DNA of 64,000 nt from Phaeotremella fagi (Eukaryota > Basidiomycota > Tremellomycetes > Tremellales > Phaeotremellaceae): positions 744,001 to 808,000 of the forward strand of contig BCHU01000010.1 in the NCBI GenBank assembly GCA_001599715.1, in the 5' to 3' direction. A program made the translations under genes and the position numbers. Of this stretch, positions 46,293 to 57,349 are shown piece after piece. Position 1 is the first letter of the stretch; each line of letters starts with the position of its first letter. The notes beneath the pieces were generated by a model. That model saw only the letters and a list, made by a program, of their open reading frames with translations, did no database searches and was not told where the DNA came from.

Positions 46293-47869
46293 TTACTTCC
46301 TTCTATCACGATCACGATCACGGTCATCACGTTTCCTATCATCCCTTCTCCTATCGTCTCTGGGGCTTCTATCCCTCTCACGGTGTCTATCATCGCGATG
46401 TCGATCCTCTCGTCTATCTCTATCACTTTTGTTTCTTCCATCATCTCTGCCATCTCCTCTATCTCTCCTTTCATCCCTATCCCTCCTATCATCTCTCTTG
46501 CTCCCACCCCGATCATCATACCGATCCCTCTCACGTCTATCTCCATAACCTCTATCCTCTCCAAACCCACCACCCAACTGAGCAGTATTCGAACTACTAC
46601 CCCCAATCCCAAATCCACCAGGTATCTCGTTAATATTGTTGTTAGGACAATCCTGGCGCAAATGTGGCCCACCACAATTCCAACATCCAGTACTGGTTGT
46701 ACCAATAGTCCCAGGTTTAGCGGCTGCGTTACCCCAACCACCAGATGTCGTATCTTGATCTGCAAGATGTGTATACTATTGTCAATAGGATGTTTGAATA
46801 TAACTCACTTTTGTCCTTGACATTTTTCCGAAATTTCGAACTTGCATGACTTTCGGTAACATTGACATGTCGACTGCAGACTCTGTCGCAACATTGTAAT
46901 CTCTTTTGAGTAGATCGTCGTCCTGTCATTAGTTTTGCTTGAGACACGACCTACCTGGTGGAAAGCACCCTTGTGATAGTATTTCTGTAAGAATCCCAAT
47001 TGAGTCTTTTCTTTATCTCTCGTTGATTGAGCGTAAGCTTCATCTTCTGCCAAACGTTGATCTTCAGGCATAGCTCTACGTCTTTCAATCTCTTCCCTCT
47101 CAATATCCCTAGCAGTCTGTGCTTCTTTATCGCGAAGAAGTCTACCCAATTCTCTCGCTCTCCATTCCTCAAATTCAACAGCAGGGTCTCCATCGGTATC
47201 ATCAACATCAGGTATGAGTTCAGTTGCCTCCTCTGAAGGTCAGTCGTGTCCACATGTTTACTCACTTTCCATCAACTCCCTTCTTATCGTCTCCCCGGCT
47301 AGTTCTTTACTTGCAAGTTTACGCTCTGCTATCATCTCTTCCTCTCGTCTCGCAGCTTCTTCAGCTTCTTTCGCTGCCGTTTCTTGATCAATAACGGTTT
47401 CCCTTGCTTGTCTAAAGTTAGTTCCATCCTACAATTCAACTCACTTTCGCACAAACATAGGTCTAAACGCTGGTTTCTTCTCTTCCTCAGATTCAGTTTC
47501 AGTTTCATATTCACTCGACTAAACGTCAGCTCCATCATGATCATTACCCACCTCCTCTTCTTCAACTACAGGTTGAACAATCTCTTCCTCTGATTCAGTT
47601 TCCTCCTCCTCAGATTCTTCCTTCAACAACGCCTTCCCTTCGATCTTGACATTATCCAGCTTCACTTTTATCTTAGCTGCTCCTTGCTGAATGATCCTTC
47701 CTGCTCCACCCGCTACCACTGTCTTGTCGACTTTCACAACTTGAGGTTTGACGTCTTCATTGTCTGAATCCGAATCCGAATCAGCTGGTAAAGCGTCAGG
47801 TGCTTTCCCTTTGAAATATCTGATTTTCGTTGGCTTTACTAAAGGTTTCGGACCTGTCTTAGGAGGCAT
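46293..47869 (-). CDS. MFAP1 spliceosome protein with added zinc knuckle and RD-rich tail
   Basis: Starts MPPKTGPKPLVKPTKIRYFKG, with acidic stretches, then PAFRPMFVRKQARETV, AVEFEEWRARELGRL, and LGFLQKYYHKGAFHQ. A 3' block follows: [47 protein letters not shown]. These are the diagnostic MFAP1 blocks (B-complex splicing factor). The acceptor before YTHLADQD was chosen at CAATAG because it alone restores the family motif. Beyond the normal family end there is an extra knuckle, CWNCGGPHLRQDC (C-x2-C-x3-H-x4-C), and about 90 residues of RD/RE/DRR repeats ending DRDRDRRK at 46293. Animal MFAP1 ends soon after its DQDTTS block, as I recall. About 480 aa. Confidence 0.82.
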
Positions 47870-48105
47870 CGTTAATGTGTGGAGATGTAGGAAATTACGA
47901 ATAATTGTTTGAATAAAGTGAGAAGTTGACGGGAGCAAAAATAGATGCGGTGTGGCGTTAAGCTATACATGGATTCGACTAGTATACGACCTGGGTATCT
48001 AATCTATTTCTATATACAGTATTCGATCTATTCTATATGTTATATACAGCATTTATCTGTCTCATCATACAACCAGTCGACCACTCCTAATTATTCTAAC
48101 ACGAA

Positions 48106-49523
48106 TCAATCAATGTCCATGCCCAGACCCTCGTAATATCCTAATGCGACGTAATTGACAGCCTTAGTTTTTGTTCTTAACTGTCTTCCAGCAGTCGAAC
48201 CTAAATCCTTAGTAATGTTCATACTTTTTGAACTCACTTGAAGCAACAGGGACCTCTTCAGTTTCATACAAACTTTCGTCGTATGATTCCTCTTCATCCG
48301 AATCAGGCTGTAAACACCATAAGCAAAACATTCACATAACCATCACTTACACTTAGTTCTCTGCAGAAGTGAGTTATAAAGTCCAAAGCTCCTCCAACGG
48401 AAGAACGACTTTGAGCTTTCTCGAAGAAAGGATGGATTTTCGTTGAATTATTAGATTTACTGATTTTTCCATCACCCTCGTCCTCACTATCGACATGATG
48501 GCGTTTGAGTTTACTGCTAGAAGGTTGAGAAACAGGTTTTGAGATTGATTTCGGAGGAATAAGTTGTTTAGCTTTGGAAGGTTGAGAAACAGATTTTGAG
48601 ATTGATTGTTTGGGTAGAACCTTTTTGATTTTCTTTTTTTCACCTTGAACAACAATCTTCTCGTCAGTGACTTCAAAGAAATCACCATCGGAATCAGATT
48701 CAGTCGATTCAAGTGGTTTATTGATATTAACATCTAAGAATTTTAATGGTTTAAAGGGTTTAGGGTTTTGGGTAGAAGGTTTAAATTCGACATTAGTTTT
48801 CTAACAAAGTTATCAGTACGTTATAAAGCAAAAAGAACGTCACACTCACGTTTTCAGCATTGAAATTTTTAATTCCTTTATGTTCAGTAACATCAGAACA
48901 TGGAGCTTTTGAATGATTTTTAGGTTTCTAAGAAATACCATCAGTACATTATAAGCAAAAAGAACGTCACTCACAGGATTTTCAATGATTAAATTTTTAA
49001 CTCCTTTATGTTCATCTACATGGGATTCTCGAATTTTTGACTGAATTTTAGGTTTCTAAGAGGTACTATCAGAACATTCACAGCTCAAACTGTCCACTTA
49101 CAACGGTGTAGTTGGAAACTAAACCTTCTTCATCTTCATCCATACTCTCATCCAACCCCTTACCCTCCTGGTCAAGTTAGTCGTTGCTTGGTGATATGAG
49201 TGAATTCACTCACAGGATAATTTTGATACTTTCTAAAGTAAACATCAACGAGCTGTAAAAGTTAGCAATGGACCATAATCGAACTCACAGTCTTCATCTT
49301 ATCAACCATTCTCTTATCTCCTTCTTCATTCAACAAACCAATAAGTTCAACACCGAGACCCTAACGGTCAGAGAGATTCAATGATTCATGCACTTACAAA
49401 TATCATTCTTGATCTGGTTCTACCAGGACCCTCACCATCAAATTCACCACCACCAGCAACACCAGGTTCTTCGAAATCTTGACTGGTTGCCCGTCCTTTC
49501 CCCTTTGTATCTGACTTTCCCAT
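48106..49523 (-). CDS. Hypothetical acidic/lysine-rich nuclear-type protein
   Basis: Starts MGKSDTKGKGRATSQDFEEP. Short exons then give GRTRSRMIFGLGVELIGLLNEEGDKRMVD, LVDVYFRKYQNYPEGKGLDE, and repeated KPKIQSKIRES / HVDEHKGVKNL and VTEHKGIKNFNAEN units (two related EHKG(V/I)KN repeats from neighbouring exons at about 48850-49020). A low-complexity KPVSQPSKAK region and SDSDGDFFEVTDEK follow. The last exon gives STAGRQLRTKTKAVNYVALGYYEG then LGMDID and TGA at 48106. The gene is convincing because 8-9 introns each keep frame, but I do not recognise the family. A conserved-looking N-terminal and C-terminal block bracket a disordered middle. Confidence 0.6.
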
Positions 49524-50309
49524 TTGTTTTGGTGATAGATTTGATACAGGTGTGGTTTGTAGAGCTGATTTAGATGAAAATGAAATGAAAATGTAATGAA
49601 TTCAGAGTGACTTTGTTCTGGTAAGAAGAAATGTCAAGTCAGAATGTTAGATGAATCGATCTAGGAAAACCCTAGATTGTAAAGTTGTGGGGTACAGGGG
49701 GACGATGCCGATGCTGTTGTATCAGGAACAATTACGTGATCAAGCGACTGATTTCTTTTCATTAATCAAAACCTAATCGAATCTAGAAAAAGTCATAGCT
49801 CAGATACTTGTTTACATATACACTAGATTTCTCTTCTCTTCTCTTCAGACTTCTTCTTTTATTCACATTTCAAGACTTATTCAAACTTTTACATTCATTT
49901 CAACTACCCACTCGTTTACATTCACCCCACACCCACACTCATCTCCACACTCACTTCCACACCCATTCCACAACCATTTCCACATCGTGAGTACGTTTCT
50001 TTCTTGAGAATCTGATGTTGAATCATTTCAGAAAACCTGATCCCTCAACATCATCCATATTTCACATTCACCCTTTACATTTCACTCTCTACATCTTATT
50101 CCCTTGTGAGTACGAATCTACACGTTTCTCCCTGAAAATCTCATTTTCATTTTAGTTGAACTTTACTGAACATTACTCATAGCTCGTTTACCATCCTTTA
50201 CTGTATACCATTTCATACTTCCACTTACATCTTATTCCCTTTGTGAGTACGAATCTACACGTTTCTCCCCTGAAAATCTCATGTTGACCACTGTACAGAA
50301 CTCCCAAAC
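49524..50309. other. 5' region of the next gene with three predicted UTR introns
   Basis: 786 bp. Left part is the shared promoter area upstream of the leftward acidic-protein gene. From about 49840 it is C/T/A-rich, like a 5' leader (CCACACCC-type words). Three GT-AG introns fit here: 49987-50031, 50106-50155 and 50243-50298, each GTGAGTACG-type at the donor. The second and third are duplicates of one another. Confidence 0.5.
50091..50282. repeat. Duplicated intron/exon-edge sequence in a 5' UTR
   Basis: Unit 1 (50091-50144, 54 nt) and unit 2 (50227-50282, 56 nt) are the same except for two single-base insertions. Each begins in the exon (ACATCTTATTCCCTT), crosses the donor GTGAGTACGAATCTACACG and ends inside the intron at ...AAAATCTCAT. 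The acceptor halves differ. The pair therefore shares donor and 5' intron half only, consistent with a recent local duplication that created or copied an intron. Confidence 0.8.
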
Positions 50310-53261
50310 ATGCTTCCAAGTGTCTCAACTAGTGCGTTCCTCAATAACCCACCTACCAGTAGTAGTAGTAGAAGAAACGATAATGCTATAATTGATACTA
50401 CTGGCAAGTTTAACCCTTTGTAACAAACCCGAACTAATACCCTGCCTACAGTTTTACCGGAAGGAATTGATGAAGCAGTGTTGGAGGAGATTTTCCTCGA
50501 AGAAGAAGAACGAATAGCTTCACTGGCAGAATGGGTGAGACATTACAGCAAAAATCAGCTAATGATCTAGGGTACTCCCAGGGAACTAGAAGAGATTCTA
50601 GAAAGTAAGCACAAATTATTGACGTTTAGCTGATTTATGGCAGTTGAAGGGGATTCGGTTATGAGCGAAACTCAATTTGCCTCTCTCTCTGGCATGGAAA
50701 CATTGGCCTTTCTTCGTGACGTTGTTATCAATTCCGAACCCATACACGGTTTTGGAAACTTGTGGCATCCAGGGTTTATAGTTCCTGAAGCGACCTTTGA
50801 TTCTTGGTTAAAGGAGGTTAAGACCAGAAAATCTACCGAAGCTCAGGTTGTGGCTGGGGAAAAGGATGTTGAAATTCGAAACCAATTGTATAAAAAGATC
50901 TGTGGAGATAAAATGACTGGTACCGTTAGGTAAGCTTACCTAAATTATGTACAGTAACTAACAATCCTTCAGGCCAAACGGATCTCCACAAGAACCAGTT
51001 GGATTAATGGGGTACTGGCCCCCTTTTCACAAGGGGGACCACGTGTTATATCCCCTCAATTATACCATGGGGCTCTTCCATTCAAAGGGGTATGGATCTT
51101 TACCTTCTCACGGGGCCGTTGATGTTGTAGAAGTGAGTGAAATCGATGGACAACACTGAAAGCTCAGGTAAAGACACTCTCATCCCAACACCAACATCTT
51201 CCAGTATGGAAGGAGGACGTCAAGAAATTCGCAGCCCAATTTCACTTTTTCAAAGATCAAACTCCAGAAACTATCACAGCAACAGAGAAAATTGTTGAAT
51301 TAGGTTTGGATAACATTAAAAATTATATCCGTTCTTCAAGTTCAGTTCAGACCTTCCGATTTACCATCGGGAAGGCAGCTGCTGAGGTCTCGTTGAGATA
51401 TATTGAAGAATTTGTCGTAGATAACATGGGTTATTCCTTCTTGGACTACGACCTTCATTTACCTATTCCTGCTTCAAAACTTTGGGACATCGCTCAAGGG
51501 ATGAAGACCACCACGAAATGTCGTTTGGTTTTCGATCCTTCTGGATCGATAACATCTATCTGGGTAAACTTACCTCACCCCTCCACCTCTAAATATTCCG
51601 GGAACATCGGTAGTTTCTTCCTTATAGAGAAAGGGTACCAGTTGGATGCGTTCACAAACTTGGCCCTTCATCTTACAGGTGTCGAAACTTCTCAACCCAA
51701 CCGATTCTTGGATGAATTTTTACCAAACGAAATGTCAACAGATATGCGAGCGTTTACAAAACTTCTTGTAAACTTGCGGAAAATGGAGATAGATAATAAT
51801 ACTCGGTATTCTAAAGAAAACTTTCCAGTACAAGTTTGGGAAAGAGTCGTTTCAGAAGGTTTGGATAAACAGGTTGAGGGAGAGGTTGAGTTGGACACTT
51901 TGTTGTCACAGATCTTGTCTCGTCGGATTAGGCGTCGTTTGGCCGCGATGCCAGAGGATAAACGTACACTCCACTATCAACGTATTTCCGAAGCTCGTAA
52001 GTCTCGTAGACACGTCAAAAGCTGATCATTCTAGTTTTGAATAGGAGCGACGAGCAAAAGGCGATCACAAACGCTAAAATTCAAGCATCAAGTAAGTGAC
52101 ATCTTTGGAATCCGTTGGGAACGTAGCTGAATCTTGCTCAGGAGCCAAATGGTCGCCGGAATTTAGAGCTGATGTGATCAAAAGACAAGTTCAAGGCTGG
52201 CACAGGTACTGTAGGTCAGGTCTTGGGATTTCAGCTGACCAAGAGGGGATGCTTTGTCTGATAAAGAAAGGAAATCTAAAACCGATTCATGGCGATTGAA
52301 AGTAGCCCTAACCTTGAGTGAGTATCTATATTTGTTTCAACGCTGATAACAGGTGCCCGTGGTGGCTTGTTTTTGAACAATCGTGTTAAAAACTTTATTC
52401 GTTACCAAATCCTATTCAAGGACGAGGTTTTCTCATATGAAGTCTTAGAAACATCAGATTCAAAACTAATTGGCTCCAACGTAGTCAACAAAGAACTTTG
52501 GGTGAAAATGAGCAGTAAGTAACAAAAGGCGACATTTTACTGAGTCGTTAGATTTAGCTTATGGTTCGGGAGTCGTTGGAAAATTGGAAAAGTTGAAATC
52601 AGGCAGAACTATTGCAATTCAACCTTATTGGTGTAAAGGTAAGGAAGAATGATCGACAATGCTAACAACAGAATTAAAAATCGTATACCTTAGAGCAACC
52701 GAACGCTCCCAAGACGGAAATATTCATTTCGCTTCAGGGAACGCATCGTGTTCGGTTTGCAAAACAAGCGGGAATATGTATACCAACCTAAGGAAAGCCA
52801 AGGCTGGGGAACTCAAGCTTGGACCAAAAGGGGCTAATGATTGTCGTCCTTTACTAGCTTTCACCAAGCTTATATGTACGGGGAGGGCTCCTAACGATGA
52901 TAATCGAGGTCCATACAAGGAGTTATCTAACCGACAAACCAGAATGATCTGTTGTTGGCAGTGAGTGTATTATATCCACAAAAAGATATCCATCACTGAT
53001 CATTATGGTAGATCCACCGTTAATGATGCTATCAAAGAAGCATCGAAGCTTCCAAAATATGAACCTGTGAGTGGAGTTGTCAAGACCAAGACTAACTTTC
53101 AGAGATTCCAACAGCGAATAGATCAATACCTCCAACTCGCTCAAGAAACTGTAAGTGGATCAAATTTCCGTTATCATTCCAGTGGCTCACTCCTAGATAA
53201 GGGTAAATCTCCTTCGATCGACGCCCTCATCGAAAACGTTCTAGGTATCAACTCTAGATAA
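50310..53261 (+). CDS. Orphan multi-exon protein
   Basis: Starts MLPSVSTSAFLNNPPTSSSSR. Around 14 short introns; the first is best placed at 50420-50451 (GTAACA...CTACAG), since an alternative GC donor at 50404 would also keep frame. Readable pieces in order: LPEGIDEAVLEEIFLEEEER, MGYWPPFHKGDHVLYPLNYT, LRYIEEFVVDNMGYSFLDYD, ILSRRIRRRLAAMPEDKRTL, RAKWSPEFRADVIKRQVQGW, a Cys-containing CSVCKTSG / NDCRPLL block, and FQQRIDQYLQLAQET near the end. The final exon may end at 53261 or, if an intron at 53152-53181 is used, near 53202. I do not recognise any domain. The basic RR-IRRR helix and paired cysteines hint at nucleic-acid or metal binding (inference). Confidence 0.5.
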
Positions 53262-54211
53262 TCAAAAGTTATTCTCTTTGTAAAAAATCGCTTTTCATAC
53301 CAATTCCTCATGCTCTTTAGTCCTTTCTGCTGTCTTTAGTTCCTTTCTGCTGATATTTTCAGCGACATTTATTATAGAATTCAACCCATTCCAATCATAT
53401 GAATGTTGTATCATGTTAACACAAAAGATCTCTCCTCGTTTTCATAACCAACAACACGAATCTACTCCCAGAAATGGATCCAAACGTAACTTCCTTTGAG
53501 AAATACAGACGTTCTACCTGACCCTCTTGGCAATTTGAAAATGAAAAGACCTGAACGTTTCTTTATCTCCATACATACTTTGGTATGTTATCTTTGATTT
53601 TCAATCTTCAATAAAAGAATTCCTGAATGGAATCTTGAATGGCAACGATCTCAAAACCATCGATTCAGCCCGATAAAATCCCAGCTGGAAGTTAGTTGAT
53701 CCCTTTGCCCCACGGGGGATCGACCCAAATAAGCTTACTTATCGTAATTATGGATATATCAATTATGCAGTTGAAGTAAGTTCCTTTGAACATGAATTGC
53801 TCAATCAAAATCCAAGGTATCACTTGACACTTACAGTTACTGATTCCATCAACGCCACAACGGAATCTAACTATTTGAGCGATTTAAATTTGAAGATGTG
53901 AAAACGTTGCTTCTGATTGGTGAAGTGAAAGAGGAGGAGTTGTGTGCTTGACAACAACACCGCAACCATCATCTTTTTCCTTTCAATTCTTTCATTCCAT
54001 TTCATTCCTTTCTCTCTTCTCATTCATCCTCCAAGTGATCTCGTTGATTTCAAGTAAGTTATCTCGACTTTGATAACTCATAATTCTCTCTACTCACTAG
54101 ATCAATCTCGTCTAGCCCACTCAACTTTCATCAAACGCTACTATTCATTCCCACATTCAAATTCAATCAGTCATCTTTTCACCTCTCCTACCCCATTAAA
54201 TCGTATTCGTC
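53262..54211. other. Gene-poor interval and CT-rich promoter
   Basis: About 950 bp without a supported gene. A pyrimidine-rich promoter/leader (TTTCCTTTCAATTC..., 53985-54030) precedes a plausible 5' UTR intron at 54054-54100 (GTAAGT...CTCACTAG) of the next gene. AT-rich remainder; no repeat seen. Confidence 0.45.
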
Positions 54212-55671
54212 ATGGCTCCCAGAAAGTCCACCGCCCCAGTTAGAACCCCCAAAAAACAATCTTCAAAAACTGCTCCGAAAACGAAAACTAGATCAAAGAC
54301 AGCCCCACCGAAGAAAGCTAAATCAGTTCCGAAAAAGAGAAACAGGGGTAAAGAGGAAGAGGAAGAGGAGGATGAGATAGAGGAAGAAGAGGTTACTGTT
54401 AAGAAATCGGAAAAGGCTGGACCTTCTAAAAGGGCAAAGAAATCAGGAGGAGCTGCTAAGGTTGAGGACGACGATGAAGATGAAATTATAAAGAAAAAGA
54501 AGCCCAAGGCGAAAAAGTCCAAGGCGACAAAGTATGAAGATCCCGATGAAGAGGAAGAGGAATTGGAGCCGGCACCCGAATTAGGTTTTAATGCTAAACG
54601 TTTCAAAAGAGACCATCTTAAGGGCGATCCAGTCCACTCCCCCGACAACCTCGAAGCCTTCAAGAAAGTAATCGGCAATATTCAAGACTGGAGTCATGCA
54701 GTCAATGATTACGTTTTTCCTCAGCCGGCAAGTGATTACGGTTTAGTTCGATACACTGTCACAGGTGAAGAGGAGTTTTTGAACATCAAACCAAAAAAGA
54801 ATCTCCTCATGTGTCGGTTCAGTAATTCCAGTGACAAGGAATGTGACTGTGATGATCCCGACGTCGACAAGCTCCCTTGTTTCATGTACCAGTAAGTCGA
54901 TCTTTCTTAAATTTCTTTTTGAAACTAACAGTACTTTTCCAGCGATGGGACGGGTGAATTCTTTAAATGTAAAAACGTACCTGAAGGAGAACCCGTCATC
55001 GTTTTCCTTTTTGACGTTGATGGTGATGAGAAAGAAATCATTCTAGGTCCATGTTACTGGTGTTTCGTTAACGAGCGCGACGTCGAAAAGTGTGGAATAT
55101 GGAATATGTTGTTGACGTTTGGCGAAAACTTGAAGATTTTCGTAGACAGCGAGGACGAAGATGAGGACGAGGTACCAAAAGGGAAGGGAGGTAAAAAGGG
55201 AAAGGGAGGTAAAAAGGGAAAGGGAGGTAAAAAGGGAAAGGGTAAACAAGCTGGTAACGGTGAGTCACTTTGTTGTAGATGTTCCTTCACTGACTAGACA
55301 TTCATCCAGTCTCAAAATCATCTGATAACGCAGATAATTCAAAGACCCTAAAAATAAAACGTCTTGAAAAGGAGAATAAATTCCTCAAGAAAAAGGTTGC
55401 TACACTTGAGAAGGAAAATGAGAAGCATGTGAAGGAAAATGAGAAGCAGGCCGAAGAGATTGAAAAGGCGAAAGTAGCCGCTGAAGCTGATGATGATACC
55501 ATTGGAGATCTAAGGGAGAAAATCGAAAAGCTCAACAAGAAAATCGCAGCGGCGTTCAACGAACCGGTCGTTCGAGAAGAATGGCAACTTTCTCAAGAGG
55601 ATGCTCCCGAGGTTGTCGCTGAACCATCTTCTTCTGTCCTCCCTGATTTGACATCCAGTTTAGACAACTGA
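54212..55671 (+). CDS. Orphan Lys/Glu-rich protein with globular centre and coiled coil
   Basis: Three exons. N-terminal about 125 residues are Lys- and Glu-rich with TPKK/PPKKAK-type motifs resembling nuclear localisation signals. A globular-looking middle follows (LEAFKKVIGNIQDWSHAVND, SDYGLVRYTVTGEEEFLNIK, then DCDDPDVDKLPCFMYHDGTG and EIILGPCYWCFVNERDVEKC). It has several cysteines that could bind metal. A GKGGKK repeat tract comes next, then a clear coiled coil (LKIKRLEKENKFLKKKVATL, and KENEKQAEEIEKAKV). It ends DLTSSLDN before TGA at 55669-55671. I do not recognise the family; a chromatin or nucleolar role is only a guess from composition. Confidence 0.6.
55180..55242. repeat. 18-bp tandem repeat encoding GKGGKK
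   Basis: About three and a half copies of GGTAAAAAGGGAAAGGGA inside the preceding gene, in frame, encoding a lysine/glycine tract between the globular centre and the coiled coil. Copies are nearly identical, so the number probably varies among strains. Confidence 0.8.
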
Positions 55672-56377
55672 TGTAGGTACAAATAATCTCCTGTTGCTGA
55701 TTATCTAGCCGCTGTCGTTGGTGAAGATCAATTGTTAATTGGATTAGAATAAGATTTATTTTTAAGATCTATGGTATATTATCTTTAGCAGTGGTTTCTT
55801 TGGATTTCCTCAACACCCCGGCGGTGGATGATTTGATATGTTACATATTCTATATTTTCATCGTTGATGTGATTGTGTGTGGTAATTTGAATTTACATGC
55901 AACAATAGTTCCAGTATTTGAACGTCTGAAATTTCATTACTTCATATCTCAAAAATATGCACAAGACTACATGCTTCAGCTCTGAATGATTAACAGAGTG
56001 TCAACATAAACCATTCCGTAATTTCAAGGGCGCAACATTTGCGCCCGTTTCATACGCCTCAAACAGTCGCCACTCGATGTAATATTTGAAGTATTTACCC
56101 ATTTTCATTGCATGAAATCACTGAAACTTCTTCATACACCTCTCTAGGTCGTGGATATGACAGACCTTGAATATGATTTGGAAAGACGTTGCTATAGGAA
56201 GAGTTCACAGAGATACTTACGCGATTGACATTGGTCCAAAGGACGCGATCGAAAGGATGTTTCGCACCGTTTTAAATAAATCAAAACATCTGTGGCTCAT
56301 CAAAACTTATCATCTATTCATCTGTCTTACCATCATTCATCATTATACCATCATTCTTCATATACTTTATACCCAGC
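55672..56377. other. Intergenic interval without recognised gene
   Basis: 706 bp. A GTAGGT...CTGATTATCTAG pair at about 55674-55709 looks like an intron in the 3' UTR of the upstream gene. The rest is AT-rich; the last 60 bp has repeated CATCATT/ATACC words before the next ATG. No RNA gene seen. Confidence 0.4.
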
Positions 56378-57349
56378 ATGTTGTCTAGAACCAGAATAGG
56401 TACCAGAAGCCTTACCAAATCTTCTCAAGACACAAACGAATCGTCCACCTCCTCGTCCACTTCCAATTTAGATCTCCTAGATGGAGATCATCCCAGCAAG
56501 CGTCGTAAATCATCAAATTCTCATAAATCATCTTCAACCAATCACCGCTCCAACTCACACTCACTAAACAATTCTGGGTCCTCCATTGCCTCATCTACGA
56601 CTACAACACCCGCACCCGCTTCGTCAACGACCTCTAACGTCCCTCCTCCATCTGAATCATCAAAATTGATTGTTGAAGGTCCCCGTCTTGGAAGATTCCT
56701 AGGTATCAATTCAGGGTGGGATCAAATTGCTGGTCAACTCGTCAAATACAATGGTGTCTCCGAATTGGTTTCAGTACACCCTCTCATAATCCGGTTTCGA
56801 AATGACAAGCATAAAGAAAACTATAGAAACCGTGAAGGTGAAAGAGTTGATTACACAGACACCTGGGCACGTTACCTCCACACAACTATCCGATCGAGTA
56901 ACCCGGCTCAGTTATGTTTATTCATCACTCAATCCACAATGAAGAAAGGTGGTATTCTTGGTTTGCACGCCTGGGTCCTTTTCATTTGGCAGAGGAATGA
57001 TGGTAAAAAAACTGCTTTAATTTGGGATTCTAATCATGTCTCTGCGATGAGAGAGAATGGCAAAGGAGGTAGCTGTGATTCGGATGTATACTATGGGCTG
57101 GGCTCATCATTTCAGAAAGACGTTATGATGGAGTTGGAGACAAAACGTGACATTGATAGGATGTACCGTGCTGGTCATGGTAATCACCAAGAATTTGAAG
57201 CAGGCGGGAATTGCTTGGAACTGGCAATGAGGTACATCAACAGAGTCGTTGAGAGTTTCAGAATTCACAAAAAGTACATCTTCAAAGAAAACGAGGAGTT
57301 TGCGAGTCCTATTGTTTCTGGTAAATTCAAATATACAACTTACCCATGA
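56378..57349 (+). CDS. Orphan single-exon protein with possible cysteine-protease-like layout
   Basis: 323 aa, no introns, unlike its neighbours. Residues 1-95 are Ser/Asn/Thr-rich and disordered, with a KRRKSS basic motif that could be a nuclear signal. The globular part begins VEGPRLGRFLGINSGWDQIA and contains YTDTWARYLHTT, GGILGLHAWVLFIWQRND, KKTALIWDSN, then FEAGGNCLELAMRYINRVVE. The order H-A-W, D-S, N-C before a helix recalls the His-Asp-Cys order of Ulp1-type (C48) proteases, where the Cys starts a helix. The similarity is a pattern only. Could be an orphan family expanded in this lineage. Confidence 0.6.
   Translation: MLSRTRIGTRSLTKSSQDTNESSTSSSTSNLDLLDGDHPSKRRKSSNSHKSSSTNHRSNSHSLNNSGSSIASSTTTTPAPASSTTSNVPPPSESSKLIVEGPRLGRFLGINSGWDQIAGQLVKYNGVSELVSVHPLIIRFRNDKHKENYRNREGERVDYTDTWARYLHTTIRSSNPAQLCLFITQSTMKKGGILGLHAWVLFIWQRNDGKKTALIWDSNHVSAMRENGKGGSCDSDVYYGLGSSFQKDVMMELETKRDIDRMYRAGHGNHQEFEAGGNCLELAMRYINRVVESFRIHKKYIFKENEEFASPIVSGKFKYTTYP

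Noticed and set aside
46163..46765. 200-codon minus-strand frame overlapping the MFAP1 tail
   Set aside because: It starts across an intron and destroys the YTHLADQD family motif; it is a frame-shifted shadow.
46285..46820. Long plus-strand open frames rich in Ser/Leu/Ile opposite the MFAP1 tail
   Set aside because: They are antisense readings of the RD-rich low-complexity exon; the minus strand gives a continuous MFAP1 protein with intron joins.
50404..50451. GC-AG intron in the orphan gene
   Set aside because: A normal GT donor at 50420 with the same acceptor keeps the same downstream frame and is simpler.
54196..54678. Minus-strand Ser/Phe-rich open frame opposite the Lys/Glu-rich gene
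   Set aside because: Antisense of AAG/GAG codons gives CTT/CTC runs; no domain or splice support.
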